NCBI GenBank assembly: GCA_026182355.1
Contig: JAPFBL010001928.1
Location: 3,447,501 to 3,511,500, forward strand
Direction: 5' to 3'
DNA length: 64,000 nt
From: Hermatobates lingyangjiaoensis
Taxonomy: Eukaryota > Arthropoda > Insecta > Hemiptera > Hermatobatidae
Shown: piece by piece, positions 13,469 to 26,222 of the stretch
Position numbering within the stretch: position 1 is the stretch's first letter
How the letters are laid out: every line of letters starts with the position of its first letter
Position numbers and translations under genes: made by a program
Notes under the pieces: model-generated
Database searches by the model: none
The model's input: only the letters and a program-made list of their open reading frames with translations
Told to the model about the DNA's origin: nothing

Positions 13469-14090
13469 AATTCTTAAGAGAATGGCAGAAGGAAAATGGA
13501 AAAGCGAGAAGGACGTTTCCATTTACATATTGGCGGTAAGTGGAGGTAGCAGGATTTCAGCCGAACGTAACTCCTCCAGGCAGAACAGACAATCCTCTTC
13601 ACTTCTTGTTTTACCTGAAACATGTCCACCTCTATTTCACCCTAATATTTCACTCACCTCAGTCTAATTCTCATTCCTTCTATTCTTATCTACTTCTTTA
13701 CTCTGTCATTTTTATTGTATATATATATAATAAGATTTTACAGTAAAAATTTGAAATAGAAATCAATATCTAAACAACAGTCAAAATTCAGAAAAGTAAC
13801 TAAGATCTTTCAACCGAAACGACACAGTGTTGAGGTTATTTGAATGCTATCTTATTAGTCTAGTCTAGTCGAAGGTTTTAACATTGTTGTTCCTTTAAAT
13901 AATGTAAATTTCATTTTCTTAGTTAAAAAATTCTTACTTCTGCCTATGAAAAAGATTTTAAATAAAACCGAAACGTTGGCAACGAGAGTTTGATTTTTTA
14001 TCCTGGAAAATTGACCGAACCCCGATTAGAGAACACACCTATTCTATCAAACGGTCGATATATTATTGAATCTGTTATATATATATATAA

Positions 14091-14161
14091 TTCGTTACGA
14101 TGTTCACTAATAGGAGAGTAGCCTATAAAATAGGAGAGTGACCAATACATCGTAACGAATC
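14091..14161. repeat. Short palindrome with internal direct repeat
   Basis: ATTCGTTACGATG and CATCGTAACGAAT flank two copies of ATAGGAGAGT. Confidence 0.7.
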
Positions 14162-14236
14162 ATAGTCCTTTCCCGGAAACATCTCATAAAAAACAGTATA
14201 TATATATATATATATATTATATATTGCATTATTATA

Positions 14237-14269
<33 letters not shown>

Positions 14270-15839
14270 AAGGTATCGACCGTGAAATAGAAAAAAAGTT
14301 AAAGTTTATATATATATATACGCTTCACAGCAAACTATAGATACAAAATAAAAGGATGAACACACTTACAGTCTCTAATTTTCGGTTGCATTGCCATCAG
14401 GAGACTAGAGATAGGGACACTAAGCGCACTTTCAAAGTGCTTGGTTCATTTCGACTTTCATTTTTTATCCTTTTCTTTTTTCCTTTATTCGTTCTATTTG
14501 ATTGTAATTATTCTTTGCTGGTAAATAGTAAATAATAAATATTTATTAATAATAATTATCTATAGTAACTTTTTTGTTTCCTTTCCCCTCCCTTCGTATG
14601 TTGGCAGTGCTTTTACTCTGACTACTACATGGAATCTCCACTGTGGCCTCCTCATATTACTCACTCAAGCGAGTCACATCTCTTATTCTGAAGACGATGA
14701 TTTGTCGAAATATCAAACTGAGTTCTTGTAATGTTTTCTGAGTGTTATTTTTTGAGTTTAATTTATAAAAATATAAACAGTTAAATAAAACAGTTCCATA
14801 AACTAAATGAAATAAATATACAGAAGGAATATACGTAAAAGATATCCCAAAAATTCACTACCACATTTATCATTGGATAATTTAATTTGACTCACATCTT
14901 TCTACCTGATGACGAATCAGTCATGGTATTAAATTTTTGTGGTTTCTTTGGTTAATGTTTTTTCTATGTATTTATTTTATACTTATATATAATATTATAT
15001 ACATATTAATAACACTCCAAAGTCGTTACCTGTCTCCGGAACGACCCAAATCTATCTTTCTGATGAGGAGGCTATCGGAACATAGCAGTTTCTGCGATTT
15101 CTTTTCTGTGTGTTCTTTTTGTGAATCTTATTTATACTCGTATACATGTCTTGATTTGTCTTTCAAGCAATGAACACATCTTCCTATCGACAAAAAATAT
15201 CGAAATATTTGCCTCTGTCAGCGTTTTTGTATATATTTTTCTTGTCTATCCACCGTTTCAGGTTGTTTTATAACACTTGTATGTATATAATTTAAAAGTT
15301 CAAAGTTATTAAACACAGAAAATGAAAACAAACACTCACATTTCTTTGCAAATTTTGTTGACATCTTGTTCTGGAGACGTATACTTAGATATGAAGAAAA
15401 CAGTGTAGTTGCCAGATAATTACACATTGATTAGTAATATATATTTTGTGAATCACAACAATAGAACTATGCGAGAAATTGGTGTATTTAGGTCGTGGCC
15501 AGCAAGCAAACAAGGTACAGAATGTGTTTCTTAATGATATAGGTCTATACCTATATATATGGTATACCTATAGCTATATATATATAGGTCTATACTTATA
15601 TATGGTTGTCAAAGAGTGAAGGATCTTCGGCGACTACAGGAAAAAGTGCCGATTATTCATTAACAGAGTTTGTTAACAGGTATATGCGTCACTAGCTATG
15701 CTCAAGAACGCCAATATGTTACCTAACAATGTTTTTACCCATTGTAATAATACCAATTCTTCATGCCTGATCATTTTAGCTTCAAGCTAATTTGCAATTA
15801 TGTATGTTTGAGAATGATGCATGGGGTGACCTGTTGTTG

Positions 15840-16760
15840 AGATTGACTATTGATTTTGTCTGATAAGCATTTTTAACGATCTACCAATATAACCTATGCA
15901 TTCTTTACGACAAATTAACAAGGGATTTTGTCATAAACCTTATGAATCTCACATGGTTTTTATGAATCTCCATGTTGTTTTTATTCAACAAACTGTCTAC
16001 CTTATTACCATTATAAAAAAACAATACTAATGAAAATATTACTTGCAAGCTTTGAAAGTGGATGAAATGACTCATAATATTATGAAACGATGAATTTGAC
16101 ATCAAACGAGTTTTTGCTACAACATTGTAGAATGTTTTTTTTAGAATACTTTCAAACATGCTTTATATAATAGTTTAATGAGTGAGCAATAACCATTAAA
16201 TTATAATAATTTCATCATTAAGGGGTTCAGTTGAGAACTATTAACCCTTTCAAAAAAATATGTCAAAAAAACAGTTATTTATATATTTCTGGCATAGGTA
16301 GCATAAAAAGGGGACATATGAAAATACATTAGTAGGTTTCCTATACACACTAAAACATAGTTCTTTAGGGAATCCATTGATACGGCCGTCTAAGAAAGGC
16401 AATTTACAATTTACTGTTTCTTCCGTTGTGAATTGAATTGTTGGCACTAATTAATTTGTGTTTAGTAGAAAGACTGCTTTCTTTCAGCGAATTCTAAACT
16501 AAATTTACTTCAGAAGAAACTAACCTGTTTCTTCTGAAGAAAGCTTTCAAGTAGGTACCTGAATGAATTGCAGGTACAATTAGATAAGTAAAAATGGACT
16601 GTACATTAAAACTAACCAGGCAATATTTTTCATTAATATTAACGATCTGTAACTTAATAATTACGTCTATATTATTTTTAATATGACTGCCTGAAATTTT
16701 ATGGATTAGTAGAATCAAAACACCAACTAAAGATTTGGATAGGACCGAACTATAATTACC
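15840..16760 (-). pseudogene. Decayed Penelope-like element ORF
   Basis: Reading the minus strand from about 16720 downward, broken frames show PLE landmarks in the correct order. CLVSFNVQSIFT is the RT motif with the first catalytic Asp position changed to Asn. IQFTTEETVNCKLPFLD and VYRKPTNV (16250-16447) are typical of the RT C-terminal half. Near 15880-15900, CIGYIGRSLK is the YIG half of the endonuclease. Stops and frameshifts separate every block, so it is dead. Its nucleotide sequence is clearly related to the fossil at 42.3-43.1 kb, and it is a different family from the 39.5 kb PLE. Confidence 0.75.
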
Positions 16761-16769
16761 CTCATAGGG

Positions 16770-18520
16770 ATATTATTATAGTGAGTCTTTATCAACTCGT
16801 ACATTTATGAAAGTTAAGGGATTTAGAGGGAAATTTAATTTTTAACTAGGATTGATTTTTTAAAATAGTTTACATGTTAATGTTAATGTCTCCAGAGTAT
16901 ACTTCAGTGCTGAATATATAAGGGCTAAGGAAGACTGGACAAAAAATTATTTGTTTATAATGTTTGTTAAGAGTTCTGTTGTTGCAACATGATATGTTTT
17001 ATTTAAATAGTTAATGTTTTGAACTTAATGGTAGGCATAAACCACCGAGGCATTCTGAAAATATTTATATGCTACTCTTAGATGTTTACTGAGTAACATG
17101 AATCTCTATACTAAACGAGTTAGTGCATCACTGCTATTATCTTCAGTGGAGTTCTTTTGATATAAAATTGGATGCTCGAGTTTAATCTTTATCTAAAAAA
17201 AAAAAATGTAATCTGAAAAAAGCGTGATTCATTTTAATTTGAGCCAATTGGAAGGAAAAAGCCAACTGGAAAAAAGTTAGGCTTTTCTTGGCACCTTTAA
17301 AATATCGCTTTACTTCCTGGATTAAGAATGTATCGTGGAAGGAATTTGTTTTAGCTGGAATTAAAAATGGAAAGGGCCAATTCTAGGAGGAATTTCATTA
17401 GGTAATATTGATGCAGCCATTAGACCAGCTCGTGCTTTATTTGTCCCCTGCTTTTATTCAAGTCTGAACCTTTAATCTCCAGCCTGCCTAACAATCCACT
17501 TCGCGTCATCCCACTCCCCTTAGATCTGCTTCTTATTTCAGTCACATAGTCTAGTTTTGCTTTACTAAAATATACAAAGGATGTTTCCGTATTCTGATTG
17601 TATTTTGTTTATGCCGTTGCATAGCAATGTCTTTTTCATGCATATTTCTTTCATTAACTTCATTCAGTTGAATTTGTTCGTGATTATTTCTAGAATACAT
17701 CTTCTATTTCTCTTTTTCAAAGGTCAAGAAGTAATAATGCAGCCCTCTACAATTTAACCCTTATAAACTACATTCCATAACAGTTCAGCTTCAAAATAGC
17801 ATCGTTTTCTTAATAACAATTTACCCAAACACTAAATTTAGTTCATAAATATTTTATTATATATGTTATACATTAATTGTAATCTTAAATTCGATTTTAT
17901 TCAATTTGAATGCCTATTACAGTTTCAAAATATATTTAAAAATTAAGGTTTGTCTATATTTAAGTAATGCATAGTGCTGAACGTTGTTTTAGCCAAAGTG
18001 GTTTTGACTGATGCAAAAAACCTATCACTCATTTTAAAAATGTATCGTTACTTTACTAAAATACTTTTAATATAAACCTCTTGGTGTTGGCTTCATCTAT
18101 AATCGCAGTTACAAACTAATATAATCGGTTATACATTTTATGAATAATGTGACCAACTTCGCGATACAAATTTAAGCCATCTGTAAAACGTTTGATTTTA
18201 TCACACATAATAAGTTTGATTTATAAACACACATCACCTGCAAAAAAATTCATCATAAAACAATATTACTTCTTATTAAAGAAATGATTCTTTCTTGATG
18301 CTAACTTTACTAGTCAGAACATAAGTAAATGCTTAATACTATGTAGAATATAATTACGCTGCTTAAGATGATTGAATTAATTTATATATTTTGTAAATTT
18401 GTAGAAAATAAATAAATTTGCCAACTCTTCTGTTTATAAAATATTGTGGCTCTCCCATCATTTCATGGTGAATATATCTTCAAGGATTAGAACTATTGTA
18501 CCTCCATCTTGGTTTCCCTT
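16770..18520. other. Intron-like DNA with one complex patch
   Basis: About 17240-17440 is less repetitive (TAGGCTTTTCTTGGCACC, TGATGCAGCCATTAGACCAG) and could be a conserved element. No coding frame. Confidence 0.4.
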
Positions 18521-18659
18521 TCTTCTTCATTCTCACATGTAGTAGAGTACATTGTGATTTTTCACTACTGCATGTTATACGGTATTTATTTCCATAAATA
18601 GTACAACATGCAGTAGTGAAAAATCACAATGCACTCTACTACATGTGAGAATGAAGAAG
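18521..18659. repeat. Hairpin of two 57-bp arms
   Basis: TCTTCTTCATTCTCACATGT...AACATGCAGTAGTGAAAAAT form inverted copies across a loop of about 25 bp, with only one or two mismatches (TACATTGTG against CACAATGCA). The surroundings on both sides also carry CCATCTT / AAGATGG. Likely a recent foldback or MITE copy. Confidence 0.75.
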
Positions 18660-21600
18660 ATGGAATAGTGAAGAAGAAAGGGAACACTGGCAGCAAATTG
18701 AATGGTTACAGACCAATGAAGATTTCTTTACTATGTAGTAATCGGAGTGCCACAATACTGAATGAATGGAAGCTTGGATTAATTTATTTATTTCCCATAA
18801 ATTTATGGTTTATATAACTGAAACCAATCCTCTTTGAGAAGTGTAATTATATTATGCACACGGTTTATAAATGCTTTCTTTTTTTTTTTTAGAATTACCA
18901 GTAAAGCCAGCTTTAAAAATCTGGAGTTGCCTACACTCAACTTTACTATAAGTAAACTTAATATCAAACTTCTTGGGTATATAATATATAATGTCTCATT
19001 TAAGCATAATATAATCGTCTAAAAGGGAGATGTTTATTAGTATTTCATTCCTGAAGTAGTACAGATAGTGATTGATCCACTTTTTTTGTATGTCACACAA
19101 TTAACAGTTATACAATCATTAGTATAATTACAGCAGTAATAACATTATAAAAAGTAAATTAAAAATTTGCTTGTACGAAATAATTTCCTACAAGAAAGTA
19201 TGGCTTTTGCTCCAATAGCCAGTGGATCTCTTACATAGTTTATCTGACCTCCTTCTACATTTAATACTTAAGACAAATTTTCCCATTTAGAAATTAAAAA
19301 TATTTTAAGTATATTAAAAGTACTACAACTTTTTTGTCTGAAATGTCAAAAATATGTAAGAAAAAATGTCGTTTTAAGATAATTTTTAATTTAAGATGTA
19401 GGTTAATTTCATTTATTATTATTAAAAGAATTTTTTTTTAATTCTGAATAATGTTCTACATTTTTAGTCTTTTATCAAATTATTATACTGGAAATTTTAT
19501 GGCATGCTAGAGTTTTTTAAAAACTCACTTTTCTTTCCTTTAGTCAAAAATCATAAAAATCCAATTTACTCCGAGCGAATGTTATTTTTTCTCACGTGCT
19601 GTACTCTACACTTTGCTGTAAATGTATATTGAGAAAAAATATGTTGGTAAATAGCGACTTTTGTATTTTCAAATCAAGTTCGAAGCCGACTTTTCTGTTC
19701 AATTTTAAATTTAAAAGCTGGAAGCTTGAAATTTTTAAGTATATGGTATGAACTATTAGACAAGAATAGTGAAAAAATGGATATTAGTCGAAAACATAGA
19801 AAGTCTCTTACAGGATGAAAAAGTTCATTCCACAAACTTCAGTATTAACCAAAAATAATGTCATTCATAAACATAAAAAAATCAGCATCTGATATTAATC
19901 CTTGTAGAATGTTGCAACATGTAGATTGATTAGAACATTTTGTTAGACAAACTCATCATACCATGAAAAGAATCAGAAATTATATAAGCTTTGAGATTGA
20001 ATTGAAGTTCTAATTTTTACATTTCATTGAAAAAAATATTTGCAGTTTTTTTAAATTTTGAATATTTTTCTTTTATTGCATTTGTAACCTCAAAGATAGT
20101 GCCAACATTTCAAAACTCTAAAGTTAGGAGTTTAGGGAAAAAATGTTGTCTATAAACAGGTTTTTGGCAAAAAAAGTGACTTTCCCGTCATGCATAATTC
20201 TTCCCAAACAATAGGGATCATCTATACTATGATAGGGCCCATTTTTGTGTAAAATATCAACTTGATCCATCAAAGATTCTGGACCGTAGCATGGTAATAA
20301 GCAATGCTAACACACTCACCCACCCATCCACACAAAGACATCATCAAAGAAATTCATAAAACAACCTCTGGGACCTCAAAACATGTAATTCTGTCAAAAC
20401 CACAAGATCGAATTTTTCATAATCACTATACTTTATTTATAGTAAAGTAAAAATTGATAATAAAACGACATTTAACATCCTGTATTAGAAAATAGGAAAA
20501 CCCTCATGTTTTCTTCTACAACAGAAGGTTGTCAACCTCAAATTTTAGTAAGGCAAAATTGAATAGTGAAGTAAAGTTAGGAGCCATATTTAATATTTAT
20601 TGAAAAATTAAATGCAACTGATATGGAATGTTCATCCTTTTCATATGTAAACAAACTTTAGTTTTGCTTAATCACAACTAAATGTGGTATTCAAACAAAA
20701 ACACAGATCTGGTATTCATTTCTTATTTAAATAAATAAAGTATGTTTCTCCCCATATCCTTTCAAGTTCCTTTTCAAACTAAACCTTTTTCAAAGCCAAC
20801 AACAAAAGAACCAAAACGAAAAATGACATTTAATAAAAATCCAACTATTAATATATATATGTAAAGTATATTAATGAAGTTGTAAAAAAAAATCAAATTT
20901 CGCATTAAATATAGTTTATAATTTATCGTTAAATAAACATGTTATTTACTTTGTAATGCTATTTTACTTTATATTCCATTGAACATTATTATCATCTCCT
21001 ATATGTACATAATATATTGTATTGTAGGTATAACAGTTAATTAACTATGTTTTTTAAGCTATCTGATTGTTCGTGTGTCGAATTATTGAAATAGACTAAT
21101 GCTCTATTAAATGCTAATAAAGGATATAATATTATCTAATCACGATGACTTTTATTTGTAGCTGTAATTTAATTGAAGCAATTAGATATGCCCAATTATC
21201 AATTTATGGCAAAGCGTGTCACACGTAGGTAGGTAAGTATTAATAACGTTTAAATATATAGGATTGTGTAGACATTTCAAATTTCCGCTCTGAAGATGTT
21301 TACAATGTATCGCTAACTATGTTAGTTTGTTTTAAGAATGAAAGTCGTATTCTTTAACCTTCTTAAGATGGAAAGTTTTAAATTAAACAACGCTATTATA
21401 AAAAAGTTACTACCTCAGAGTCCTTGATCTGCCGCATCAATAAACAGTATTTATTAAGAATCTAGATACGAGTAAATTAAAGAATGCCATTATAGTTCTT
21501 AGAGAATTACATAAGTTTCGCAAAAGTTGGCGAAAATAAATATCTATTTATTTAAGTGGAATAGAAGTGCATGACTAGAACACTTCAAGGTCAAGTTGAG

Positions 21601-22130
21601 CTATTGACACTTCAGTGATCAAGAGGTAAAAGTCACTTAATGGTATAAGTCACTTAAAAGTCAACTTTTATCATAAAGTGATTCACACTTTGGCTTCAGG
21701 GTGGTATGTATACCATGTTCCGAACTTTCAACACTTTCCTATCAGTGTACTCTTGACGTCACTATCCTTACAACAGTTGCAGAAATCAGTGGGTACCAAC
21801 ATTGTAAAAAAAAAACACACGCGGGGCAACAGAAGCTGAATGTTGACGAGTAAAAAGTAGTAATTTAGAATTAGATAATAAATAGCAAACGGTCCTTGCA
21901 AATTGAAGATATATGAACTACAACACAAAATATGTAAAGAAGGTAGCTGAACGTTAGAATATTCAAACATTAGCATTAAAGCATGAATCCCTTTATTGAT
22001 CTATTGAAATTCGACATTAATAAACTTATTTATGTATAGTTTGCAACATTTCATGAAGCAAATGTTACAAACTGTAAGGAAATAATACGTTTTGTTAAAA
22101 AAAACTTCATACCAATAAACATACCTTAAT
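18660..22130. other. AT-rich DNA, no gene recognised
   Basis: Contains a dispersed repeat (about 20280-20460) with the palindrome CTATACTTTATTTATAGTAAAG that recurs near 44165. A short direct repeat of AAGTCACTT/AAAAGTCA lies at 21630-21670. Confidence 0.5.
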
Positions 22131-22255
22131 ATATATACAATATATATATATATATATATATATACTTAATATAAGAAACGGTCTACAAGGACAATAAAAC
22201 TTTAAATTACACAAAGCACGACACAGAAAAAAGAATAAAAAGAACACTTACAGAA

Positions 22256-22290
22256 TTCAATATTTCGAACTGTTGTTCGTCATCAGGAGT
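22256..22290 (-). ncRNA. Hammerhead-like motif (family E)
   Basis: CTGATGA, C, stem II GAA/TTC, GAA, ATAT, T, with two stem I pairs (TC/GA). Confidence 0.4.
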
Positions 22291-22354
22291 AGACTAAAAG
22301 AGAGGACGAAGTGAGAGAGATCTCCCCACGTCAAAGAACGGAGCGCGAATTCGC

Positions 22355-22483
22355 GCAACGGTTACTAGCCGTTGCGTCTACAATGTGCTTGGTCTCCCTT
22401 TCTCTTTTCTCCTGAAGACGGATTTGAGCCTGTAAGTGGGTTTCTTTTACTTTCTGTGCTACCTATCTTCAATTTTGAACTGT

Positions 22484-22511
<28 letters not shown>
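22355..22511 (+). mobile_element. Family-B PLE terminal repeat (internal deletion)
   Basis: Same sequence as at 7700-7862, but the segment between CTGAAGACGGA and TTTGAG lacks the GAAA box, so any ribozyme is dead here. Ends in (TA)n. Confidence 0.7.
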
Positions 22512-22514
<3 letters not shown>

Positions 22515-22585
22515 TTTAACACATAGAAAAGAACACAGAAAGACACTACAGAACTCACTTCAGTTAGTATATATATTTTCACTTA

Positions 22586-22617
<32 letters not shown>

Positions 22618-22619
22618 TA

Positions 22620-22743
22620 AACTATCAGTTGGGTTTTTGACTCTGACGATGACCGCTTGTTACGATTGAAAGATCTTAGTCTTGTTTTCCCATTTCTTAT
22701 TGTGGTTTGATCATTGATTGTTATTTCACGTGTTTATGTGAAA

Positions 22744-22745
<2 letters not shown>
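22620..22745 (+). mobile_element. Family-A PLE terminal repeat
   Basis: CAGTTGGGTTTTTGACTCTG through GTGGTTTGATCATTGATTG, flanked by (TA)n on both sides. Hammerhead-like motif at 22639-22681. Confidence 0.8.
22639..22681 (+). ncRNA. Hammerhead-ribozyme-like motif (family A)
   Basis: Stem I arms GACT/AGTC; core box CTGACGA (22643-22649); one extra base; stem II GACCG...CGATT; GAAA; helix III word AGATCT (self-complementary); cleavage-site U before stem I. Boxes and order fit a type I hammerhead. Activity is inferred only. Confidence 0.55.
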
Positions 22746-22782
<37 letters not shown>

Positions 22783-23639
22783 ATATTTCTTTTCATTGTA
22801 TTATTCAGCTAGTTGATAATGTAAAAGAATGAAACATTAGTTTTTGAATAAACTAAAATATGTTGTTCAGATACAGTCTATTGATAAAAACCTAAAAATA
22901 AGTACAAAATTCTAATTTACTATTATTTATGGGAACGAATTCTGTCAGTAAATGAAACACAATGAATAACACAGTCAACCTTCATTGCTGTTAACAGCAG
23001 GGTTGCCAACATAACGAAAAACAAATCACCCACCATCATACACGGGTCATCAAAATACACTGTTGGTCATCTAAAATATCCTGATGTTTGACATGGATTT
23101 GATGATAATAGCACTAATGTAACTTTATGTAACTATGTAACTTTATAGCACTACTAGACTACCTGTGACCCTTTCTGTCGCTTAAAAATTATATCAATAC
23201 TTATTGAAATAAATTCACTGAACATGATTGACAGGGATAATTTTAATTGTAATTTCTTGTTATTAAGGCACGGAAACAGATTATTATATGACACAAGCTT
23301 TTGATATAGTATCCTTAACTTGATTCAAGATATATACACCGTAAGTATATTTAACAAAATAAAAATCATTTAAAAGTAAAAAAATCATTTATTTTATCAT
23401 ATAAATAAATAAAACGTCAATTTAAGTTATACACACAATCAAATATATTTAAAAAAAAAACAAAACTTGTAAAATGAAATATTCAATTTATTTACCTAAC
23501 ATAAAATAACATTAATGAAAGAAATGTGTCTTTATAATATTACCTTAGAACATTAGTATGATATCTGACAGTTGCGTTCAAGATGTTTCTAAAATTAATC
23601 ATTTTTAACCTCTAATGTACTACTTTATTATATATTATA

Positions 23640-23760
23640 GGCTATTCTGACCCCCTAGTGGGAAATATTATTAAATAATTCTGTAGGAAGTCGAGTCGAT
23701 TACGCAAACCACTGGGCTACCCTGACCGCCTAATACGATTTGTTATTATGTAATATAACT
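23640..23760 (-). mobile_element. tRNA-like SINE head
   Basis: The minus strand has GGGTAGCCCAGTGG (A box) and AATCGACTC where a B box (GWTCRANNC) is expected. A body of about 60 bp follows. Confidence 0.5.
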
Positions 23761-23846
23761 ATAGCAAAGCCAATCACAACAAAAGTGAAGATTAAAATAA
23801 TTTTAGGTCTCTAACTTCACGGAATATGGGTGAACAAACAAACGAC

Positions 23847-23886
23847 TCACTGACATGTTTCGTTCTCCTTGACCATTTTCAGGGTT
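23847..23886 (-). ncRNA. Hammerhead-like motif (family H)
   Basis: CTGAAAA (G8 changed), stem II GGTC..GAAC region, GAA, helix III ACATGT, GTC triplet. Core substitution suggests a dead copy. Confidence 0.35.
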
Positions 23887-24389
23887 AATTATATGTATAA
23901 AAATTATTATATTTATCATATTATTTATGTATCATATTTATCATGAATCATATTTATTCATGCCACAGCACAAAGGTCGTTCAACAAAACATATATGTAT
24001 ATATATACATTGTTAAAAATATGACCATATTTTGGTGAAACTTGCTTCTTAATAAGTTTCTCAAGTTTTCTGAATAGAGTTCTTGTTACTATATCAACAG
24101 TATATAGTATGCTTCCGATAGTCGACATGTTACATGAGTCCATGTTCTGCTGTCCTCAGCCATTATCAAGACATAACTGAGTTTGAAATAGATTGTTCCT
24201 TTATATAAGAGAAGTGAAATGTGTTGAGGAGGTTGGGGGATTAAAGTTGTTTTTCTGAAACCTTTGGGTTGAGTGACCTGGTTAGGAGTTTGTTACCTCT
24301 TCCTGGAGAGGTCCCACTTGACCTGGGGTTGATCTAAATAGTTTTAACACTTTCTCACTATTTTCTAACTGGATATTAATATATGGCTT

Positions 24390-25003
24390 CGTTTTCTGTA
24401 TGAGTATGGCTTCTGTTAATTTGAGTCTATGCTGGTCCTGTTCTTTTTTTTATTATTCTAGTTCCTTCCACAAGCGCTTCTCTGGTTAACTTTGTATGGT
24501 GGACTTACCCTGTGTGTTTTTTGGGGACTCCAGATATCAGGTGCATTGTCAGTCCTCTAGAAAGCGTAGTTGTAGTCATTCCAATGTATGAGCGTTTTTG
24601 GGTTTCACAGTCCCCATAATTGCATTGGTACTCGTACACCAGATTTGTTTCTTTCAGTGAAGAGTTTTTGCAGCGGCTGTTATTAGTCATAAAAAGATTA
24701 CTGATTGTAGGGCTCTTATAATAAGTAACCATTGAGACTATCATTTTCGTTTTTCCACTTTGTGTTGTTTTTTATGATGTCTTTTAGTATCTTTTCATCA
24801 ATTTTATGTTTGTCAGAATATTGGTTCCTGTAGTATATTTTATGTATGGTTCCAGCTGTTTTTTCAATTCCTTTCCTGTTTTCCCTTGTGTGCAGATATT
24901 CTTTCAGAATTGTGTCAAATTTTTTATTCGAATAACCGTTATTGACAAATGCCTGTTTGGTCCTGTTGATGTTGCTGTGGAATATATATATAGATTCTTC
25001 CAT
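24390..25003 (-). pseudogene. Decayed Penelope-like element, RT linker plus GIY-YIG
   Basis: Two overlapping minus-strand frames (24716-25003 and 24505-24744) are joined by a frameshift near 24720-24740. The first is a Lys/Asn-rich linker typical of PLEs of the Neptune/Penelope type (NINRTKQAFVNNGYS...FDTILKEY...IHKIYYRNQYSDKHKIDEK). The second has YYKSPTISNLFM, then NLVYEYQCNYGDCE and RSYIGMTTTTLSRGL, the GIY-YIG domain. The helix Arg pair is partly kept (SRGLTMHL). Weak similarity continues to about 24390 (TEAILIQKTKPYINIQ). RT motifs are missing: the upstream side runs within about 60 bp into mitochondrial cox1 sequence. Confidence 0.8.
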
Positions 25004-25059
25004 ATTAGAATTTATTTTTTATTCCTAATACTTAAATGAATCTTTTAGGATATTTTAGT

Positions 25060-25920
25060 AGTCACCCATTTCTTGATATTATTATTTTTAAAAACATTAT
25101 TGTTCTTTAAACTACTATCCCTTCCCATATAATAAAAGTAAATATTATTGTTCTCTAATTGACAATGCCGGTCTAACAGTTTCATGACGTATATGTGTCT
25201 ATGAAATCTGAATATTCGTTCGTCATGTATCCTCCTAAACTTAAAATTGTTGATAGATAAATGTTAAATTTACTTTTAAAAATATAAATATAATTTATAT
25301 TATTTATATATTTTTATTCATTTAGGATTTATAGTTGTTCATATAAATAAAGTATATTATTAAATAAATTCTCTTCTAATAGCAAAAACTACTCCTCTTG
25401 GCAGGACATAATGGATGTGAGATCCTGACTAATGATTATTTTGAAGTATAATATTAATTGAATAATTTGTTAATTCGATTCTTGTCAATCTTCTATTATA
25501 AATAAAAATATGAATCCTAGAACTTATATTATTGTTGGTGAATAAGTTTTTTTGATCGTCTGATGTATCGTCTGAAAAATGTAATTTCTGTGGGTCAGCA
25601 ATAATTATTTTTGTTGATGTAAGGTATGCTCGTGTGTCCTACATATATCCTACTGCAAATATATGATGTCCTCATACAATAAATCCTAGTAATACAATTG
25701 CTATTAAGTCATACATTATTCCTAGAGTTCCTATTTTTTGTCTTATATTATGTAAAATTCAATTAAATCTGGGTAAAATTAAAATATATTCTTCAGGATG
25801 TTCAACAAATCAAGATAAATGTTGATTTAAAGCTGAATCTTTCCATCCTGTGAGGTCAAAGAATTTATCTGGCTTGGAAAAGCCACTGTATTTTTATCTG
25901 TCACATTTAATATGGAACTT
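25060..25920 (-). pseudogene. Nuclear copy of mitochondrial cox1 (NUMT)
   Basis: The minus strand reads, with several frameshifts and stops, as the second half of cytochrome c oxidase subunit I. In order: VTDKNT and FFD near 25860-25920, NQHLSWFVEHPEEYILILP (about 25770-25830), GTLGIMYDLIAIVLLGFIVW and HHMFAVGYM (about 25650-25740), DTRAYLTS, VLGFIFLF, TNYSINIILQNN, HYVLPRGVVFAI (about 25370-25420), VNLTFIYQQFLSLGGY and EYSDFIDTYTS (about 25170-25280). Invertebrate mitochondrial code (ATA as Met, AGA as Ser) improves the match. Many substitutions and indels show an old insertion. It ends right where the minus-strand PLE fossil begins. Confidence 0.88.
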
Positions 25921-26094
25921 TTTAAGTTAAATTGTGCTACTAAAAGGAATTTAAAAGGTTTTAGTCTAAGTTTGGTTACGTGGATGGCTAAAACACAACG
26001 CTAATTATATTAGTTGTTGGAGAACTGAAGTACCATTCTTTAATACTTATAACTTGTCATTGTAATGAAGTTAATGAATTTATTTTTGTTTCAG

Positions 26095-26222
26095 ATATTC
26101 AAGAGTTTTATGAGTTGACTTTGCTGGACGACACCAAGTCAGTACAGCAGAAAACTGCAGAGACGATAAGAATAGCCAACAAGTGGGAGACGAATGACGG
26201 TCCCATCTCCTACAACAATGAC
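26095..26222 (+). CDS. dlg1: Internal exon of a Discs-large (DLG) scaffold protein, L27 end and linker
   Basis: DLG proteins are membrane-associated guanylate kinase scaffolds that organise septate junctions and synapses; the N-terminal L27 domain mediates oligomerisation. The exon translates, after a split Asp codon, to DIQEFYELTLLDDTKSVQ, then QKTAETIRIANKWE, then a short NDGPISYNND linker. IDIQEFYE(V/L)TLLD is the known C-terminal end of the DLG1 L27 domain, and the arthropod protein continues with a similar QQKTAET...I..KWE segment. A good acceptor (T-rich tract, TTTTTGTTTCAG) ends at 26094. The exon starts in phase with two bases completing GAT. The donor is less certain: GTCAGT at 26223 leaves a codon boundary, but GTATAC at 26227 is an alternative. 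No other dlg exon was found, so the flanks are long introns. Frame is open and undamaged, which argues for a live gene. The family call is strong; the species inference is weak. Confidence 0.86.

Noticed and set aside
25380..25830. Functional mitochondrial sequence or mis-assembled mitochondrial DNA
   Set aside because: Several frameshifts and stops show long nuclear decay.
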